From NCBI RefSeq assembly GCF_011297335.1, contig NZ_JAAOTJ010000001.1, positions 62,001 to 126,000 on the forward strand: a stretch of 64,000 nucleotides of DNA, in the 5' to 3' direction. Every line of letters begins with the position of its first letter. The stretch's first letter is position 1. The translations under genes and the position numbers were made by a program. The notes below the pieces were generated by a model. That model did not search any database. It saw only the letters and a program-made list of their open reading frames with translations, and had not been told where the DNA came from. This document shows positions 53,384 through 62,037 of the stretch, one piece after another. Source of the stretch: Catellatospora methionotrophica. GTDB lineage: Bacteria; Actinomycetota; Actinomycetes; Mycobacteriales; Micromonosporaceae.

Positions 53384-54648
53384 GCACCCACACCCCCACC
53401 GCACCGGTCGCGCATCCGTGGGATGCCGGCCCCCGCTTCCACACCAGCCTGCGCAGCCCGCTGGCCACCGACGAGTGGGCCTGGCGGGTGCTGCCGCCGG
53501 CGCACCCGGCGCTGCTGGCCCGCCCCAGCGTGCTGCGCCGCAGCGACCCCGGTGACGCCTTCGCGGTCATCGCGCGCCGCTACGGCGAGCCGACCGGCTA
53601 CTGCGTGCTGGGCGGCAACGTCGCCGCGGTGAGCAGCTGGACCGGGCTGAGCTTCGCCGACCAGTACCAGGCGGTCACCGCCGGTGCGGGCGTGTTCCCG
53701 TGCGGCGGCATGTACTACCTGTCGCTGACCGGCCCGCACGCCGCCGATGTGCTGAACCTGCTCAGCCCGCGCCGCTTCGACCGGCTGGAGGTCGGCCAGG
53801 CCACCTTCGCGATCTTCACGACACCGGAGGGCACCGTCGACACCGAGGGCGTGGTCCTGCGAGTGGGCCCGGACGCGTTCCAGGTCTCGATCGGCGGCGA
53901 GACCAACCCCCCGACCTGGCTGTACGACGCCCTGGAGCGCCACCCCGGCACCGTCGCCCAGGAGGCCGACCTCAGCTCGTTCAACATCAAGGGGCCCCGC
54001 CGGATGGAGGCGATGGCGCGGCTGCTGTCCGAGACGCACGCCGCGCGGCTGGCCACGCTCGGCACGTTTCGCGGCATGCCGGTGCGCACCCGCTGGGGCG
54101 CCGACGCGTGGGTCGTGCGCACCGTGATCGGCGTCGAGCTGTGGGCCAGCGCCGAGGTGACGCACGAGGCGTGGCAGGCGATGACCGCCGAGCCGGCCGT
54201 GTTCACCCCGTGCGGCTGGGACCTGCTGGCCACGTACCGGCTGGAATGCCCCGACTTCGCGTTCTACCTGTGCCCGCTGGACATCCACCGGGGCACCTAC
54301 CTGTTCGACGCGGGGCTGGGCCACGTGGTGTCGCCGGAGCGGACCGGTGAGTACGTCGGGCGGCAGGCGCTGAGCGACCCGGCCCGCTGGGGCGGGCGGC
54401 TGTGGATCGGGGGCCTGCGCGCCGCCGACCCGGACGCCGGACGCCGCCGCATCGGCGAGCCGCTGCCGGCGCTGCCCACGGGCGGACCCGCCGGCTACGT
54501 CACGTCGGCGGGGCACTCGCCCCGGGCCGGACGTGAGCTGTGCTTCGCGCACCTGGACGTCGCGGTCCGGCCCGGTGACACGGTCGGGTTCGCCGACGGC
54601 ACCACCTGGCAGGTCGTCCCACTGCCGATCCAGCCCCCGGCGCCGTGA
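53380..54648 (+). CDS. GcvT-like aminomethyltransferase/folate-dependent protein
   Basis: 422 residues. GcvT features are YQAVTAGAGVFPCGGMYYLS, LTGPHAADVLNLLSPRRFDR, LEVGQATFAIFTTPEGTVDT and DVVLRVGPDAFQVSIGGETN, with a C-terminal barrel (RPGDTVGFADGTTWQV). GcvT homologues bind tetrahydrofolate and take C1 units from amines or sulfur compounds. The frame is open from before 53380, but the first canonical start is far inside the domain; CTG 53380, overlapping the ligase stop and 7 bp after GGGAG, is the best start. Its role in the pathway is unknown. Confidence 0.82.
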   Translation: MSTHTPTAPVAHPWDAGPRFHTSLRSPLATDEWAWRVLPPAHPALLARPSVLRRSDPGDAFAVIARRYGEPTGYCVLGGNVAAVSSWTGLSFADQYQAVTAGAGVFPCGGMYYLSLTGPHAADVLNLLSPRRFDRLEVGQATFAIFTTPEGTVDTEGVVLRVGPDAFQVSIGGETNPPTWLYDALERHPGTVAQEADLSSFNIKGPRRMEAMARLLSETHAARLATLGTFRGMPVRTRWGADAWVVRTVIGVELWASAEVTHEAWQAMTAEPAVFTPCGWDLLATYRLECPDFAFYLCPLDIHRGTYLFDAGLGHVVSPERTGEYVGRQALSDPARWGGRLWIGGLRAADPDAGRRRIGEPLPALPTGGPAGYVTSAGHSPRAGRELCFAHLDVAVRPGDTVGFADGTTWQVVPLPIQPPAP

Positions 54649-54697
54649 CGGCCCGGCCACGCGGCCACGCGCCGCACCCGTACGAGAAGGAGGCGTC

Positions 54698-55405
54698 ATG
54701 GCGGTGAACTTCGTACTGATGCTGACCGAGCGGGACGTCACCATCCCCGACGCGGTCGAGGTGTACCGCGGCCTGGAGGTCGACGGCCTGGCACACGTCG
54801 CGTTCAAGGACGTCGGCGTCGAGCCCAGCGCGGCCCGGAAGCTGACCGACGCCGCGCACGCCGACGGCCGCCAGGTGCTGCTGGAGCTGGCCGACCTGAG
54901 CGACCACGGCCAGGAACAGGGCCTGCGGCTCGCGCTGGACCTGGGTGTGGACCAGGTGGTGGCCCGCTGGCGGCCCGACTTCGCCGCGCGGCTGGCCGAC
55001 CCGGACGCCCCGCGGTACTGGCCGTTCGTGGGCTCGCTGTCGGGCAGCCCGCTGGCCCTGTCCAGCACCCCGGAGGAGCTGGCGGCGATGGCCGGGCAGC
55101 TCAGCGACGCCGGGGTCGGGGGCATGGTGCTGATGCCGTACCGCCAGCACGCCCACGACGCCGCCGCGCTGCTGGCCGGCACCGCGCGGGCGGCCTCGGT
55201 GCCGGTGCTGGTCGCCGGTGGGGTCAAGGACCCGTCGCAGGTCGCCGACATCGCCCGTGCGGGCGCGTGGGGTTTCACGATGGGCGGCGCCGCGCTGGCG
55301 GACCGCCACGACGACCCGTCCTCGGTCAGCCGACGGGTCGCCGACCTGCTGCAGCTGTGCCGACAGCTCGGACCCGAGCCCGGACCGACCGAGGAGAACG
55401 TGTGA
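54698..55405 (+). CDS. TIM-barrel protein of unknown function
   Basis: 235 residues. The pattern LVEVDGLAHVAFKDVGV-like strand, VLLELADLSDHG, VVARWRPDF, GVGGMVLMPYRQH and VLVAGGVKDPSQVADIARAG then WGFTMGGAAL is that of a HisA/TrpC/ThiE-like phosphate-binding barrel. The GG motifs at the C-terminus are the expected phosphate grip. I cannot name the reaction. AAGGAGG sits 5 bp before ATG 54698. It is 50 bp after the GcvT-like gene and overlaps the PLP enzyme gene by one base. Confidence 0.72.
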   Translation: MAVNFVLMLTERDVTIPDAVEVYRGLEVDGLAHVAFKDVGVEPSAARKLTDAAHADGRQVLLELADLSDHGQEQGLRLALDLGVDQVVARWRPDFAARLADPDAPRYWPFVGSLSGSPLALSSTPEELAAMAGQLSDAGVGGMVLMPYRQHAHDAAALLAGTARAASVPVLVAGGVKDPSQVADIARAGAWGFTMGGAALADRHDDPSSVSRRVADLLQLCRQLGPEPGPTEENV

Positions 55406-56565
55406 TGAGACTGGTTTGTGCAGACTGCTCCGCCGACGCAGGTGACGGTCCGGTCGACGGCCCCACCGAGTGGCTGTGCGTACGCTGCGGCGGCACGCTC
55501 ACCCCGTCCGTGGAGCGGTTCGACGACTGGAGCCGGGCCGTGACGGACGTGGCGGGCGTCGGGCGGTACGCCGCGCTGCTGCCCGTGGCGCAGCCGGACC
55601 ACCTGGTCAGCAGTGCCGAGGCGCTGGTCCCGCTGGACAGTCCGCGGCTGGCCGCGGCGCTGGGCGTGGCGTCGGTGCGGGTGCTGCCGCAGACCCGCAA
55701 CACCACCGGCACGTTCAAGGACAACGAGGGCGTGCTGCTGGCGGCCAAGTGCCGCGAGTGGGGCCTGTCGGCGGTGTGCATGCACAGCTCCGGCAACACC
55801 GCGCGGGCGTACCAGTTCTACATGGACCGGGCCGGGGTCACCTGCACCGGGTTCGTGCCGCAGGCCTCGGCGTACAAGTGCCCGACGGCGCTGCTGGGCA
55901 CGTCGCCGATCATCGCGGTGCCGGGCAACATGGCCGACGCGGCCGAGGTCGCGGCGGCGTACAGCAAGGACACCGGCGCGCTGCGGCTGACGCCCAGCCA
56001 GTGGAAGATCGAGGGCAAGGCACCGCTGGGGCTGGCCCTGGCCGAGCACTGCCCCGGGGCGTCGGTCATCGCGGTCACCATCGCCAGCGGCTACGGCCCG
56101 CTGGGCATCGAGCGCGGCATCCAGCGGGCCCGCGCGGCCGGGCTGCGCTCGGTCGGGCAGCACACGTTCCGGCTGTTCCAGGCCAGGGACGCGGCGCTGC
56201 TCGGGGCGGCCGTACGCGACGGGCGCGCCGAGATCGACCTCGCCGAGATGGTCGCGCCCGAGCACGCGTTCGAGCCGACGCTGCAGTCCACCAACCCGAA
56301 CCGGACCCTGCCGCTGATGCGCCGGCTGCTGGAGCAGACGGGGTCACGGATCGACCCGGTCCCCGACGTGCGCGTGGAGGCCGAGGCGCACCTGCTGGCT
56401 CAGGTGTGCGACGAGCTGGGCGCGCCGCTGGAGTACGCGACCGAGAAGTCGGCGTTCATCTGCTGGGCCGGGCTGCGCCAGGCCGCCGAGCAGGGCGAGC
56501 TGTCGCAGCACGACGACGTCGTCATGATCCTCAGTGGTTCGGCGCCGCAGGACCGGCTGCCGTGA
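55405..56565 (+). CDS. Threonine synthase-like PLP-dependent enzyme
   Basis: 386 residues. An N-terminal zinc-ribbon-like CADCS...CVRCGG, then NTTGTFKDNEGVLLAAK with the PLP Lys (FKD), SSGNTARAYQFYMDRAGVTC (substrate/PLP phosphate loop), GYGPLGIERGI and SGSAP near the C-terminus. It is fold type II, close to threonine synthase and cysteate synthase. Because a full threonine pathway copy is unlikely in a cluster, a replacement reaction on a phosphorylated amino acid is inferred. Its last 35 bp overlap the convergent dehydrogenase gene. Confidence 0.88.
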   Translation: MRLVCADCSADAGDGPVDGPTEWLCVRCGGTLTPSVERFDDWSRAVTDVAGVGRYAALLPVAQPDHLVSSAEALVPLDSPRLAAALGVASVRVLPQTRNTTGTFKDNEGVLLAAKCREWGLSAVCMHSSGNTARAYQFYMDRAGVTCTGFVPQASAYKCPTALLGTSPIIAVPGNMADAAEVAAAYSKDTGALRLTPSQWKIEGKAPLGLALAEHCPGASVIAVTIASGYGPLGIERGIQRARAAGLRSVGQHTFRLFQARDAALLGAAVRDGRAEIDLAEMVAPEHAFEPTLQSTNPNRTLPLMRRLLEQTGSRIDPVPDVRVEAEAHLLAQVCDELGAPLEYATEKSAFICWAGLRQAAEQGELSQHDDVVMILSGSAPQDRLP

Positions 56566-57754
56566 CCGCGCCTGGCGCACGCGCGGGCGGGTCTGCCGCC
56601 GGGGCCGTGCCGAAGCGTTCGGCGAACCGGGCCAGGTACGCCGCATCGGGTGCGCGGCCCGCGCAGCGGATCGGCGGAGCGGTGACGGCCAGGCGGTCGA
56701 GCACGGCCAGGTTCGCGACCACAGTGGGCACGGGCACGCCCATGCCCAACGTCGCGGGCAGCTCCGGCTCGGCCGCCATGAGCAGCGGCGACAGGATGCA
56801 GCTGGTGATGGTGCGGTCATGGTGAACGCCGGCGTTCCAGCCCAGCTCGTGCAGCAGCGGCGGGGCGTAGGAGCGCACCGGGAACGGCTCGGCCAGGGCC
56901 AGCAGCCCGCCGTTGGCCAGCAGCAGGTCGGCGGCGGCGTCGACGCGGGCGTAGGCCCGGCCGACGTCGAAGCAGTGCGGCACGGAGTCGTCCACGATGA
57001 TGCAGCCGGGGGCGAGGCGGTCGACGTCGAGCGCGTTGGGTGTGCTGGTGCAGCCGATGACCAGCCCCGCCCGGTGGCCGTGGCCGCCGGGGGCGGTGGC
57101 GTCGGCGACCGCCACGTCCAGGCCCGGCCGCTCCTGCCGCAGGCGGTCGGCGAACTGCTCGACGGCGGCGCGCTTGCCGGGCAGGTCGGACAGGACGAGA
57201 CGGCGGGGCGCGCCCAGTGTGGCCAGCGTGGCGGTGACGGTGGCCTGGCCGATCGAGCCCAGTCCCAGCACGGTGACGGCCTCGTGCGCCCAGTGGCGGG
57301 CGCTGACGTCGAGCACGTGCTCGACGGTCCGGACGATGGCGGCGACGGTGGTGGCGTGGCCGGTGGTGAGGGTTCCGTCGGGGGCGTCGAGCAGGCGGCC
57401 GTAGCCGGTGGCCGACGCCAGCAGTCCGGCCAGCGACACGTGACCGGCTCCCATGGCGCGGGCCTGGGCGATGGCGGCCTGCGCGTAGTGCACGGTCGTG
57501 GCGTCGTCGCGCACCATGTCGCGGTAGGTCAGCGGCAGCGTGAAGATCGCGGTGCAGCCCAGCGGGGTGTCCATCAGCGCGGTGACGAACGGCGCGTCGC
57601 CGAGCCGGGCGCGCAGTGCGGCCGGGGTCAGGCCGAGACGGCGGGCGACGTTGGTGCCGAAGTACGACAGCGTGGCGGCGCTCACCTGCTCGCCTTCGCC
57701 GGCCAGGACGGGCGGGGTGAGGGTGCGGAGGTAGCTGCCGGGAATGGGGTTCAC
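56531..57754 (-). CDS. Acyl-ACP reductase-like NAD(P)-dependent dehydrogenase
   Basis: 407 residues from GTG 57754 (GGAG 8 bp upstream). The N-terminal part has MGAGHVSLAGLLASATGYGR and TTGHATTVAAIVRTVEHVL, then a Rossmann domain VTVLGLGSIGQATVTATLAT and LVIGCTSTPNALDVDRLAPG with IIVDDSVPHCFDVG. The order and motifs resemble cyanobacterial acyl-ACP reductase (aldehyde-forming), more than ornithine cyclodeaminase, to which such proteins are also assigned. Reduction of the ACP-bound intermediate is therefore plausible. It is divergent from the first oxidase and convergent with the PLP enzyme (35-bp overlap). Confidence 0.65.
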   Translation of the reverse strand: MNPIPGSYLRTLTPPVLAGEGEQVSAATLSYFGTNVARRLGLTPAALRARLGDAPFVTALMDTPLGCTAIFTLPLTYRDMVRDDATTVHYAQAAIAQARAMGAGHVSLAGLLASATGYGRLLDAPDGTLTTGHATTVAAIVRTVEHVLDVSARHWAHEAVTVLGLGSIGQATVTATLATLGAPRRLVLSDLPGKRAAVEQFADRLRQERPGLDVAVADATAPGGHGHRAGLVIGCTSTPNALDVDRLAPGCIIVDDSVPHCFDVGRAYARVDAAADLLLANGGLLALAEPFPVRSYAPPLLHELGWNAGVHHDRTITSCILSPLLMAAEPELPATLGMGVPVPTVVANLAVLDRLAVTAPPIRCAGRAPDAAYLARFAERFGTAPAADPPARAPGAVTAAGPAAPNH

Positions 57755-57807
57755 GTGCCCGTCTCCTTCGTGGACCGGCGGCACCTGGCCGCCTTCGCAC
57801 CACATTC

Positions 57808-57836
57808 TATCGACATCAGACAATATTTATCGACAT
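57808..57836. repeat. Two TATCGACAT direct repeats in a divergent promoter
   Basis: TATCGACAT at 57808-57816 and 57828-57836 are 20 bp apart, two helical turns, within an AT-rich 110-bp divergent region. The second copy is part of ATCGACATGGGCCGAT (57829-57844). TAGAAT (57804-57809, minus strand) may be a -10. They look like binding sites for a dimeric repressor controlling both directions of the cluster. Confidence 0.55.
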
Positions 57837-57864
57837 GGGCCGATAACCGGGGTGGTGGCGCGTG

Positions 57865-58956
57865 ATGACCGCCGTCGACGTCGCCGTGATCGGGCTGGGC
57901 GTGTACGGCAGCGCCGTCGCGGACGCGCTGGCCCGCTGCGGGCGGCGGGTGCTGGCCGTGGAGCAGTCGGGCGCGGACGAGGTCGGCGGCGCGTCGCAGG
58001 GTCCGGTCCGGATGCTGCGCACCCACGATCCGGATCGGCCCGAGCTGGACGGGCTGGCCCGCCGCGCGGCCCGGCAGTGGCGGGCGCTGTCCGCTGCGCA
58101 GCCGTCGCCACTGCTGCGTGCCGTCGCGGGGGTGTTCGTAAGGCCACCGGCCGCCCGCCCGCTGCTAGCCGCGTCCGGCCGGCCTTCGCTCGGGAGTCGT
58201 GACCGGTCGTTGCCCGCCGGGCATCCGCTGCGGCTGCCCCTGGCGGTGCCCGCAGGCTGGGAGGTCGCGGGCAGTCGCGGCTGCGGCCTGCTGGACGCCC
58301 GCGCCGCCGTGCTGGCCCTGCGCGAGCGGGCTCGGGCGCACGGCGCGACGCTGCTGTTCGGCCGCCGAGCCGAACTGGCCACCCGTGCACCCGAGGAACC
58401 GGTGCGCATCAGCGTCGGCGACCGGCGGGTGACCGCCGCGCGCCTGCTGATCTGCGTCGGGGCGTGGAGCACCGGGCTGCCCGCCTGGGCGCGGGTGCCC
58501 GGCCTGCGGGTCGAACCGACCTACATGCAGGTGGCGACGTTCGCCGAGGCGGCGCTCGGCGGGTCGGCGTACTACGTGTTCGGGCACGGGGACGAACGCT
58601 TCTGCGCCATCCCGCTGACCTCCGGCGGGCTGCAGTTCGGCCACTTCGCCCAGCCGGCGGCGGCATCGAGCCCGCCGGATCGGGCCGAGGCGAGCTGGCG
58701 GCGGGACGCGGCGGCGCTGGCGCGGTTCGTGCCCGACCTCGGGCCCGCGCTGACCCGGAGCACGGTGGCGGGCTGCTACAGCACTCCACCCGGCGGGGCG
58801 TTCACGCTGCGCTGGGCGTCGCCGTACGCGGCCACGCTGGTGGCCTGCTCGGGGGTGGGGTTCAAGTACGCCCCCGCGGTGGCCGAGCTGGTCGTCGCGG
58901 CGCTGGACCAGCGCCTGGCGCGGCGGCCCGGCCTGCGGGTGGAGGCTGCCCGGTGA
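57865..58956 (+). CDS. FAD-dependent amine/amino-acid oxidase-like enzyme (DAO family)
   Basis: 363 residues from ATG 57865 (or GTG 57862). The dinucleotide-binding motif VAVIGLGVYGSAVADALARC is at the N-terminus, followed by VRMLRTHDPDRPEL, LICVGAWSTGLPAWARVPGL and a C-terminal CSGVGFKYAPAVAELV. This is the sarcosine oxidase/SoxA type; the covalent-FAD Cys position near GFKYAP is not preserved clearly. It oxidises an amine in the cytoplasm, substrate unknown. It is divergent from the reductase-like gene. Confidence 0.85.
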   Translation: MTAVDVAVIGLGVYGSAVADALARCGRRVLAVEQSGADEVGGASQGPVRMLRTHDPDRPELDGLARRAARQWRALSAAQPSPLLRAVAGVFVRPPAARPLLAASGRPSLGSRDRSLPAGHPLRLPLAVPAGWEVAGSRGCGLLDARAAVLALRERARAHGATLLFGRRAELATRAPEEPVRISVGDRRVTAARLLICVGAWSTGLPAWARVPGLRVEPTYMQVATFAEAALGGSAYYVFGHGDERFCAIPLTSGGLQFGHFAQPAAASSPPDRAEASWRRDAAALARFVPDLGPALTRSTVAGCYSTPPGGAFTLRWASPYAATLVACSGVGFKYAPAVAELVVAALDQRLARRPGLRVEAAR

Positions 58957-59003
58957 CCGGCAGGGCGATGTTCCACACCGGACAGGCTGTCCGGATGGCG
59001 GCA

Positions 59004-59032
59004 TTGTTAGGCAACCGTCCTGATCGTAGGCT
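59004..59032 (+). promoter_or_regulatory. Promoter for the ABC exporter operon, leaderless start
   Basis: TTGTTA (59004-59009), a 17-bp spacer and TAGGCT (59027-59032) end 6 bp before GTG 59039, and no Shine-Dalgarno is present. Both hexamers and spacing fit a sigma-70-type promoter giving a leaderless message. Confidence 0.6.
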
Positions 59033-59038
59033 CGGGCG

Positions 59039-60028
59039 GTGCCGATGACATCGCCAGGTATCGACGTACGCGACCTGTCCATGGTCTACCGGGTGCCGGT
59101 GCGCGAGGCAGGGGTGCGCGCGGCCATACGCAGCCTCTGGCAGCGCCGTACCCGCGAGGTCACCGCCCTGGACGGGATCGGCTTCCAGGTGGGCGCGGGC
59201 GAGGCGGTCGGCCTGATCGGGCCCAACGGCGCGGGCAAGACCAGCCTCATGAAGATCATGGCGGGGATCCTGCGGCCCACCGGCGGCAGCGTCCGGGTCC
59301 TCGGCCGGGAGCCGTTCGACCGCCACCCCGACCACCTGCGCCGCATCGCCCTGGTCCGGGGCAGCCAGCCACTGGGCGGCGCACCCGAGCTGACCGTCAT
59401 GGACAGTCTGCAATACCAGGGCCTGGTGTACGACGTGGCCGCCGGGCAGCTGCGGCGCAACCTCGCCGAACTGGTGGACCTGCTCGACCTCGGCGGCCTG
59501 CTGGAGCGGCAGGTGCGGGCGCTGTCGCTCGGCGAGCGGATGCGGGCCGGGCTCGCCATGGCCCTGGTGTACCGCCCCGCCGTGCTGTTCCTCGACGAGC
59601 CGACCATCGGGCTGGACGTGTCCGCGGCGGTGCAGACCCGCCGGTTCCTGCGCCGCTACGTGGCCCAGACCGGTGCCACCATGATCCTGACCAGCCACTA
59701 CATGGCCGACGTGGCCGAGCTGTGCCCCCGCGTCGTGCTCATCAACCACGGCGCGCAGGTCTACGACGGCTCCCTGCCCGAACTCACCGCGCACGTGGGG
59801 CGCGACAGGCTCGTCGAGGTCGTCCTCGCCGACGACGCCGAGCCGCCCGCCGGCGCGCACGCCCTCGGCGACGGCCGTTACCAGCTCAGCGTCGCCCGCG
59901 ACCAGGTGCCCGACACCGTCGGCCGGTTGCTGGCCGACACCCGGGTGCTGGACCTCGGCATCAAGGAAGCCCCGCTGGACGTGCTGATGGACGAGATCTA
60001 CCGCCGGACCGGGACGCGGGCCCGATGA
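59039..60028 (+). CDS. ABC transporter ATP-binding protein (ABC-2 exporter)
   Basis: 329 residues. Walker A GLIGPNGAGKTSLMKIMAG, signature LSLGERMRAGLAMAL (LSLGE rather than LSGGQ), Walker B AVLFLDEPTIGLD and H-loop LTSHYMADVAEL. The C-terminal extension resembles NatA/DRA-type drug exporters. It overlaps the first permease gene by 4 bases. It should energise export of the cluster product. Start GTG 59039, or ATG 59045 two codons inside. Confidence 0.93.
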   Translation: MPMTSPGIDVRDLSMVYRVPVREAGVRAAIRSLWQRRTREVTALDGIGFQVGAGEAVGLIGPNGAGKTSLMKIMAGILRPTGGSVRVLGREPFDRHPDHLRRIALVRGSQPLGGAPELTVMDSLQYQGLVYDVAAGQLRRNLAELVDLLDLGGLLERQVRALSLGERMRAGLAMALVYRPAVLFLDEPTIGLDVSAAVQTRRFLRRYVAQTGATMILTSHYMADVAELCPRVVLINHGAQVYDGSLPELTAHVGRDRLVEVVLADDAEPPAGAHALGDGRYQLSVARDQVPDTVGRLLADTRVLDLGIKEAPLDVLMDEIYRRTGTRAR

Positions 60029-60786
60029 CCCGGTTGCCGCGGCTGCTCTGGCTCAACGTCGAACGCCAGTTCCTGACCTGGTCCGGGGCGTGGTGGTTCG
60101 TGTTCGCGCTGGCCGCGGGGCAGCTCGTGCCGCCCCTGGTCGGCCTAGCCGTGTGGCACGCCGTCCTGCCCGACAGCAGCCGGGTCACCAGCTACTACCT
60201 GGCGGTGCTGTTCGTCGCCGCCACCACCGCCTCGTACGAGAACCACACCTTCGCCCAGCGCATCTACAAGGGCACCATCGCCGACGACCTGCTGCGCCCG
60301 CAGCCGGCGGTGCTCGGGCCGCTGGGCGAGAACCTCGCCATCCGGGCCTGGATCGGCCTCACCGCCGTCCCGGTCGTCGTGCTGGTCGCGGCCACGACGA
60401 CGGTGTCGTTCCCGCCCGGGGCGCTGGCCGCGGCCCTGCCCGCCTGGCTCGGCGCGGGGCTGCTGCGGTTCCTGTTCACCTGGTGCCTGGCACTGACCGC
60501 GTTCTGGACCGAGCGGGTGCACGCGATCACCGCCTTCGCCACGACCGTGCTGTACCTGCTGGGCGGCACCGCCGTACCCGTCGACCTGCTCCCGCGGCCG
60601 TGGGCGGAGCTGGCCCCCTACCTGCCGTTCTACGCCATGCTCGGCCTGCCCGCCGACATCGCCACGGCCGGGGCGGGCCCGGTCCGGGGGCTGCTCGTGC
60701 AGGCGGGGTGGCTGCTGGCCACGGGTGCGCTGGCGGTCGTGCTGTGGCGGCGCGGCCTGCGCCGCCACACCGCCGTGGGAGGGTGA
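60025..60786 (+). CDS. ABC-2 family transporter permease (first)
   Basis: 253 residues with about six hydrophobic segments, e.g. FALAAGQLVPPLVGLAVWHA, YYLAVLFVAATTASYE, LTAVPVVVLVAATTTVSF and LLVQAGWLLATGALAVVLWR. The loop QRIYKGTIADDLLRPQPAVL (interaction with the ATPase) is typical of ABC-2/DUF990 permeases. The ATG overlaps the ATPase stop (ATGA). Confidence 0.9.
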   Translation: MTRLPRLLWLNVERQFLTWSGAWWFVFALAAGQLVPPLVGLAVWHAVLPDSSRVTSYYLAVLFVAATTASYENHTFAQRIYKGTIADDLLRPQPAVLGPLGENLAIRAWIGLTAVPVVVLVAATTTVSFPPGALAAALPAWLGAGLLRFLFTWCLALTAFWTERVHAITAFATTVLYLLGGTAVPVDLLPRPWAELAPYLPFYAMLGLPADIATAGAGPVRGLLVQAGWLLATGALAVVLWRRGLRRHTAVGG

Positions 60787-60787
60787 C

Positions 60788-61570
60788 ATGCGGCTGCTGC
60801 GCCTGCTGGGCGCGACCTTCTCGCTGGCTGTGCGCCGCACCCTGACGCACCGGGTGAACCTGCTGTTCGACCTGGGCCAGTCGGTCGCCGGAGTGGTCGC
60901 GGCGCTGGCCGCGACGCTGGCCGTCTACCACCGGACCGACACCCTCGCCGGTTGGACCCGGCCCCAGGCGCTGGTCCTGATCGGCATGTTCGCGACGGTG
61001 TCGGGCGTACGCGCCGCGCTGATCGACCCCAGCCTGTCGCGGATGGTCGGCACGATCCGCGACGGCACCATGGACGAGGCGCTGCTGCGCCCCGCACCGA
61101 GCTGGTTCACCGTCAGCTGCCGCGACCACGCCCCGCTGGCACTGGGCCAGACGCTGCTGGGCCTGGGCGTGATCGCCGCCGGGGCGGCGCGGCTGCCCGA
61201 GCCGCCCGGACCGCTCAACATCGCCGCGGCCGCGGTGCTGGCCTGCTGCGCGATCGCCCTGAGCTGGGCGCTGTCACTGATGGTGGCGTGCCTGGGCTTC
61301 TGGGCCGGGCGGCTGGAACTGGCTCCGATGACCGCCTCGCTGTGGGACGTCGGCCGCTACCCCGCCGGGATCTACCAGCGTCCACTGCGGACCGCGCTGA
61401 CGTACGTGATCCCGCTGGCGGGCATGGTCACCCTGCCCGCCGCGGCGCTGACCCGGCCCGGCTGGGCCGGCGCGCTCGCGGCCGGGGCGGCGTCGACGGC
61501 GGCCCTGGTCGCCCTGGCGCTGCTGCTGTTCCGGCGCGGCCTGCGGCGCTACACCGGAGCGACGTCGTGA
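60788..61570 (+). CDS. ABC-2 family transporter permease (second)
   Basis: 260 residues. Hydrophobic segments include VAGVVAALAATLAVYH, LVLIGMFATVSGVRAAL, VLACCAIALSWALSLMVACL and AALVALALLLFRRGLRRY. The loop TIRDGTMDEALLRPAPSWFT matches the coupling loop of the first permease. The two permeases are paralogous and form the heterodimeric membrane part with the ATPase. ATG 60788 lies 1 bp after the previous stop. Confidence 0.9.
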   Translation: MRLLRLLGATFSLAVRRTLTHRVNLLFDLGQSVAGVVAALAATLAVYHRTDTLAGWTRPQALVLIGMFATVSGVRAALIDPSLSRMVGTIRDGTMDEALLRPAPSWFTVSCRDHAPLALGQTLLGLGVIAAGAARLPEPPGPLNIAAAAVLACCAIALSWALSLMVACLGFWAGRLELAPMTASLWDVGRYPAGIYQRPLRTALTYVIPLAGMVTLPAAALTRPGWAGALAAGAASTAALVALALLLFRRGLRRYTGATS

Positions 61571-62037
61571 GCCCCGGGCACCGGCTGCCGGTGACGGTGC
61601 GCACCCCGCTGCGGATCGGCGCGGCGACGGTCTGGGTCGACCCCGAGGCGGGCACCGTGCGCTGCGAGGCGATGAACCGCGTCCGGACCCTGCTGGCCGG
61701 GCTCGACCCGGCGAGCTACCTGGTCGCCGGGCCCCGGGAGGCGATCGTGGCGACGGCCGCGTCAGGGCGGGCGCTCAGCTTCGCCGTCACCGGCGGCGCG
61801 CCCGCCGCGCTGGGCGCGCGGCCGAAACCGGACTGGTGCGAGGCCGTCGAGCAGACCCTGCCCGCCCCGCAGGAGCAGGTGACCGGATGGCTGGAGGTCG
61901 GCGTACGCGACCACGCCGGGACATGGCACTGCAGCATCCCGCAGGGCAACCTGCCGCGCCTGCAGGCGCTGCTGGCCCGGCGCGGCCACCCGCTGGTCTA
62001 CATCACCCGCATCCAGGTGGACGCCGATGACCGCTGA
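61567..62037 (+). CDS. Hypothetical protein, cluster-associated
   Basis: 156 residues from GTG 61567, overlapping the permease stop (GTGA). It reads LPVTVRTPLRIGAATVWVDP, VRCEAMNRVRTLLAGLDPAS and ITRIQVDADD at the end; a mixed alpha/beta soluble protein without a recognised family or membrane segment. Its tight coupling between exporter and oxidase genes suggests a pathway-specific helper. Confidence 0.75.
   Translation: MSPGHRLPVTVRTPLRIGAATVWVDPEAGTVRCEAMNRVRTLLAGLDPASYLVAGPREAIVATAASGRALSFAVTGGAPAALGARPKPDWCEAVEQTLPAPQEQVTGWLEVGVRDHAGTWHCSIPQGNLPRLQALLARRGHPLVYITRIQVDADDR

Noticed and set aside
52966-56265. A 1099-codon minus-strand open frame across the cluster
   Set aside because: It is antisense to the second ligase, GcvT-like, TIM-barrel and PLP genes. 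No motif is present.
56531-57754. Assignment as ornithine cyclodeaminase
   Set aside because: The N-terminal and TTGHATT motifs fit acyl-ACP reductases better, although the assignment remains open.
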